This document shows positions 60,627 to 64,000 of a stretch of 64,000 nt of DNA, piece after piece. This DNA is from Megaleporinus macrocephalus (taxonomy: Eukaryota > Chordata > Actinopteri > Characiformes > Anostomidae): the NCBI GenBank assembly GCA_021613375.1, contig CM038702.1:21394349-21458348 (forward strand), written 5' to 3'. A program made the translations under genes and the position numbers. Below the pieces are notes generated by a model. That model saw nothing but the letters and a program-made list of their open reading frames with translations. It had not been told where the DNA came from and did no database searches. Within the stretch, counting starts at the first letter, position 1, and every line of letters starts with the position of its first letter.

Positions 60627-61975
60627 GACAACATGAGGAGACAGTCAACCCCCTGCAATGCTCTTACACTGAGCAACAGACACAACACCTGCCTATTAGA
60701 ACAGATGTTCAACAGGTGAGGTTCGTACTGGACTTCTTTAGCCTTTCATTGCAGAGACTAAAAGCTCTTCTCCTTTTAAGCCACCGTGAGTCAGAAATCA
60801 TAACACATTCTCCTTCGGCACCGGGGGGCGGATGGCTGGAAGGTGGAGGTGAAACGTGATATTATTGGTTTATCTTTTTTCTGCCCACTAGTGCATCGTG
60901 ATGTGAGGCAGGAAAGCCGTAATGTTGCGTTGTGTTTGGTTGTAATTTTAGATTGATTTTAAAAACTAGATTTTTTAATGTAGTCATGTTTATTCTGAAG
61001 CTGAAAGAGATACTTTGACTACAATGAAAATGTAACCACCATTACATCTGTTGTAAACGAGCAAACCCTCTTCTTACAGTGGTGCCACAGTTTGTCTCTA
61101 GAGGAAGATTTTTCAGTTTAAACTATTACTATATTAAAGGTGAGAAAAACTTCTTTGTTGTGTTTTTTTTTCTTACACAGTGTCCAGTGTCCAGCAGTAC
61201 AGACCGCATGGAGCATCTTTAATGCAATAATAAAAAAGTAATTTTATATATACACTATATTTATATATATGCAAGTAAAAGGACCAGGTATCCTTAGGAT
61301 ATACTCAGAACAGAATATCCTTAGAACAGATGTAAATAATCATATATACAATAGTTCCAGTTTTCTTCTGGACGCCCCAGACGTTGTATTATTGTATTAA
61401 ACATCTTCAGCAGAAATCTTGATTAAGCTTAATGAAGTACTAAGCAGTCAAAGCAGGTATTAGATGAGAACTGTAAAAAAATATGGGTTGTTTCCACAAG
61501 GAGAAGCTTGGAAAGGGTTAAATAAATACAGTGGCGTATGTAAAACCACAACTTACTGTGTTAATATAATCTGAATACTTAAAGAAAAATGCTTTGCTGA
61601 GCAGATAAACGTTTCCTGGAAAAATTGTGTTTTAAATGTTTATATATGTCCCCAAGCACTTTCCACAGTACTGTATATATAACTTCAGGCTAACAATAGA
61701 AGCTCTCCCTCATATTATATCACAATAACAACAAACTATTGTCAGAATGCCTGTCTTTCATCAGTCCATCAATTTATCAACACACACACACACATCTCTC
61801 TGTTAGCTGGTCACTCTTCTCATGTCAGCATGTTTAAATACACTCTTTGACAGCCTGCCGTGCGCAAGATCCACACTGAATACACACACACACACATACA
61901 GGCACACATATGTACGTGTACCCATAGAAATAACAGATGCATCTGTTTTCACTGAGAGAAACAAACTGTACTCAC

Positions 61976-62079
61976 AGATCAAACCGCAGGTTCTGTCTCT
62001 CTTCAAAGAAGTAGTCCAGAATGAACTTGCGCACAAACTCTGGATTTAGAGTGTTATCAATCACTTCTGTCCTGCCGAA
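61976..62079 (-). CDS. cpne8: Copine exon, central C2A (first exon in window)
   Basis: This internal exon of 104 nt encodes 34 residues plus two bases of a Leu codon. It opens with [15 protein letters not shown] and closes with [10 protein letters not shown]. The acceptor is ...CTTTCAG before TTCGGC and the donor is CT before GTGAGT, so it enters in phase 0 and leaves in phase 2. Copines are cytosolic proteins that move to membranes on Ca2+ rise through two N-terminal C2 domains, with a C-terminal vWA-like domain that binds partner proteins. The NTLNPxF motif and the FVRKFxxDYFFEE stretch are typical of C2A in copines 5, 8 and 9. The frame continues exactly into the 40-nt exon at 49042. The preceding exon, with the domain start and first Ca2+ loop, was not found up to base 64000. 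The gene name is an inference: CPNE5 is the main alternative. Confidence 0.93.
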
Positions 62080-64000
62080 CTGAAAGACACAGAAATGAAT
62101 TCAGTATTAATGCAGAATTGCTGGACAATATTATCACATGAGGATTATTATCACTATATTCACTTGCACTATACTGATATCACAGCAGGCTACACTATGA
62201 GTCTCTATTCAATCACAGTGTTTTTACTGATGGGGCATCCAGACCAATCACACTCTGTTCTAAAGGTTTCTGTGAGTGGTTTGATGGATCAAGGTATTCT
62301 AATTTAACAAAAGCAAACTACTGTGATTAAACAAATGCAGGCAAACAAACATACTTGGGCACACAACTTGTTTGCAAAGTTATTATGTTCTATAAAATTT
62401 ATATTTTAAATCATATTTAATAATAACTTACATGTACTTATTGTAATTCAAAATAATAGAACTTAAATAACAGTTTTTCTTAAACTGTGAAACGCACATT
62501 GCAGCCTCGTCAGAGTATTGGGGCGTCTCCTCACAGATGTATAATGATCCCATTAAACTGTGTTACTAAAAAGTCACAAATTGGACTATTAACTGATTTG
62601 GACTATAGACTTTAGACTTGACTTGTGTTTTTTTTATAAAAACTAATGTTTAAACTTTTAATGTTATCCTTACTGATATATCAAAAGCCTATACAAATGT
62701 ATCACGTGTTACAGTAGTGACAAATTTAGCTCATTTTTTTAGCCAGTACATGCTTAGCAAATAGCTCTGAATAGTCGTACATACATTAATACATAATAAA
62801 AGCACCTAATTGCAGAAAGTATGTTTTGGTAGAGACGTAAGATTGTAAGACTGTAAGATGAATCAAAATGCTCACCATGAGGGACAGGGATGCAGTTTCA
62901 CTTCCTGCTCTAAAATGCAGGGCTGTGGCTAAAATAAGTGGTGTCAGGCTTGTGATTGGTTAGGAAATGCATTCAAAAGAGTTAAGCAACACTAGGACCA
63001 TCTAGTTTACATGGAGAGGAGAGAAATATAGTGAAATGTGTAATTTGTAATCTGTTGGAAAGATATTCACAAGACTTTGTACATGCATAGGATTAAAGAA
63101 AACACAGATTTAGGTTCCCGGAAATAAAAAATTTAGCTCATGATATTTCTTACATACAATGCCTGCCTGGTAAGCTTGTTTTTATGGATGACTGTCACAT
63201 AGTTTATGGCAGGAACCCATCCCAAGGAAATCTGCCCCAAGCCCAGGAGATAACGACCTGGCCATACAGTGTGTAAAGGCCAGCTGGATCTATAGTCAGT
63301 TGGACTTGGTGTGCAGTTTCTAGTCAAATTCAGACCATTTTGGACTTTCCCTCAGACCTTCCCTAGGGCATATCCGCAACACGGTAGCTTCAAGAATAAA
63401 GCATATACTCTCAACTGGCCTTCCTCTTTATTTTTATGGCAAGAAAATAAGTTATGACATGTTAAATCTAAATCTTTTAAACCAAGTTATTAAACACATT
63501 AGAAAGAAATTAAAAGTTGAAGTTTAGGGGTTATAGTCCGCCACAGTTGCCTGCCAAACAAAAGTACTTGATAATTGTTTTTTTTGTATATTTAGCTTAT
63601 TATTATCTAAAGTAATACTTTGGGTTTGTAGGTCTGAATACTGAATAGTACTGTTTCTTCAGTATGAACACGTTCGGTAGAATGGTCCCACAATATCAGC
63701 TCAGTCTATCTTTATTATCTATAGTATGGTGTTTGCTGGTCTGTGTTTGTTCCTAATTAACAAGGTAATTATATATTTGAGATTGATATTACAGTAGCTG
63801 ATGGTGACTAATTGTATAATTCGCCCTTCTTGCAGCGCTAGCCCTCAATGTCTAAGTCAGCGTTGATTTAGAGCTCATTATCATTCGACAGCTGGGAATC
63901 AGTTACTACAACGTTCCTAGAACACTTCACACTCTCGGTCACTGGCTAAGACGCTCTCCAACTGTGTGAAGACAAATCTGCAAAACAGCGATGCTCCATA
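62080..64000 (-). other. Partial intron before the 61976-62079 exon
   Basis: The acceptor side, with its CTTTCAG, is at 62086-62080. I searched for the preceding copine exon, which should end WRE and carry the first C2A loop, and did not find it up to base 64000. One dispersed repeat lies at 63198-63436. The rest is plain AT-rich intron. Confidence 0.75.
63198..63436 (+). repeat. Dispersed repeat, longer copy
   Basis: CATAGTTTATGGCAGGAACC, TCTGCCCCAAGCCCAGGAGA and ACTGGCCTTCCTCTTTATT match 10027-10166. This copy has about 90 extra internal bases, including CTTCAAGAATAAAGC with a possible polyadenylation signal. Confidence 0.75.

Noticed and set aside
62095..64000. The preceding copine exon (first C2A loop, ending WRE)
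   Set aside because: No matching text with acceptor and donor was found on the minus strand; it must lie beyond the window.

Overview
The window is vertebrate nuclear DNA, almost certainly from a teleost fish and perhaps an ostariophysan (characin, catfish or knifefish). The reasons are AT-rich sequence with short exons at GT-AG borders, many (CA)n, (GA)n and (TA)n tracts, and fish-type repeats: tRNA-headed SINEs with an L2-like tail, hAT-like non-autonomous elements, a Tc1/mariner relic, and L1-like LINE tails ending in TTGATC plus poly-A. Species and chromosome cannot be read from it. There is no operon, CRISPR array or prokaryotic gene.

One protein-coding gene crosses the whole window on the minus strand: a copine, a Ca2+-dependent phospholipid-binding protein with two C2 domains and a vWA-like domain. 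Seven consecutive internal exons are present. In transcript order they are 62079-61976, 49042-49003, 35204-35128, 11223-11160, 9198-9095, 4472-4368 and 1639-1598. They join in a single open frame of 536 nt (about 178 residues) with matching phases at all six junctions. They cover the second half of C2A, the linker, and C2B up to its last Ca2+ loop. The protein looks most like CPNE8, with CPNE5 as the alternative. The start, first C2A strands and first C2A loop lie beyond base 64000. The end of C2B and the vWA domain lie below base 1.

The rest is intron: 12.9, 13.8, 23.9, 2.0, 4.6 and 2.7 kb, plus partial introns at both ends. Layout by coordinate: 1-4.4 kb, (GA)n tracts next to the 42-nt exon and a 23-24 bp minisatellite. 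4.4-9.1 kb, an L1-like tail with target-site duplications (TSDs) and copies of a MITE. 9.2-11.2 kb, a short intron. 11.2-35.1 kb, a local duplication split by a SINE, a 1.1-kb hAT-like element with an 8-bp duplication, a 1.75-kb array of a 20-bp unit grown from a SINE head, a pentanucleotide tract and candidate conserved non-coding blocks. 35.2-49 kb, a 1.2-kb array of a 40-bp unit, then a nest of Tc1 relic, minisatellite, MITE and hAT-like element, and LTR-like pieces. 49-62 kb, more MITE copies, a solo-LTR candidate, another SINE and another L1-like tail, and (CA)n. 62.1-64 kb, intron with one dispersed repeat.

I found no second gene and nothing that looks like a new multigene system. The points of interest are exon definition in a gene with very long introns (a 40-nt exon that begins with a donor-like hexamer, and a microsatellite serving as a polypyrimidine tract), how the tandem arrays arose, and datable nested insertions.
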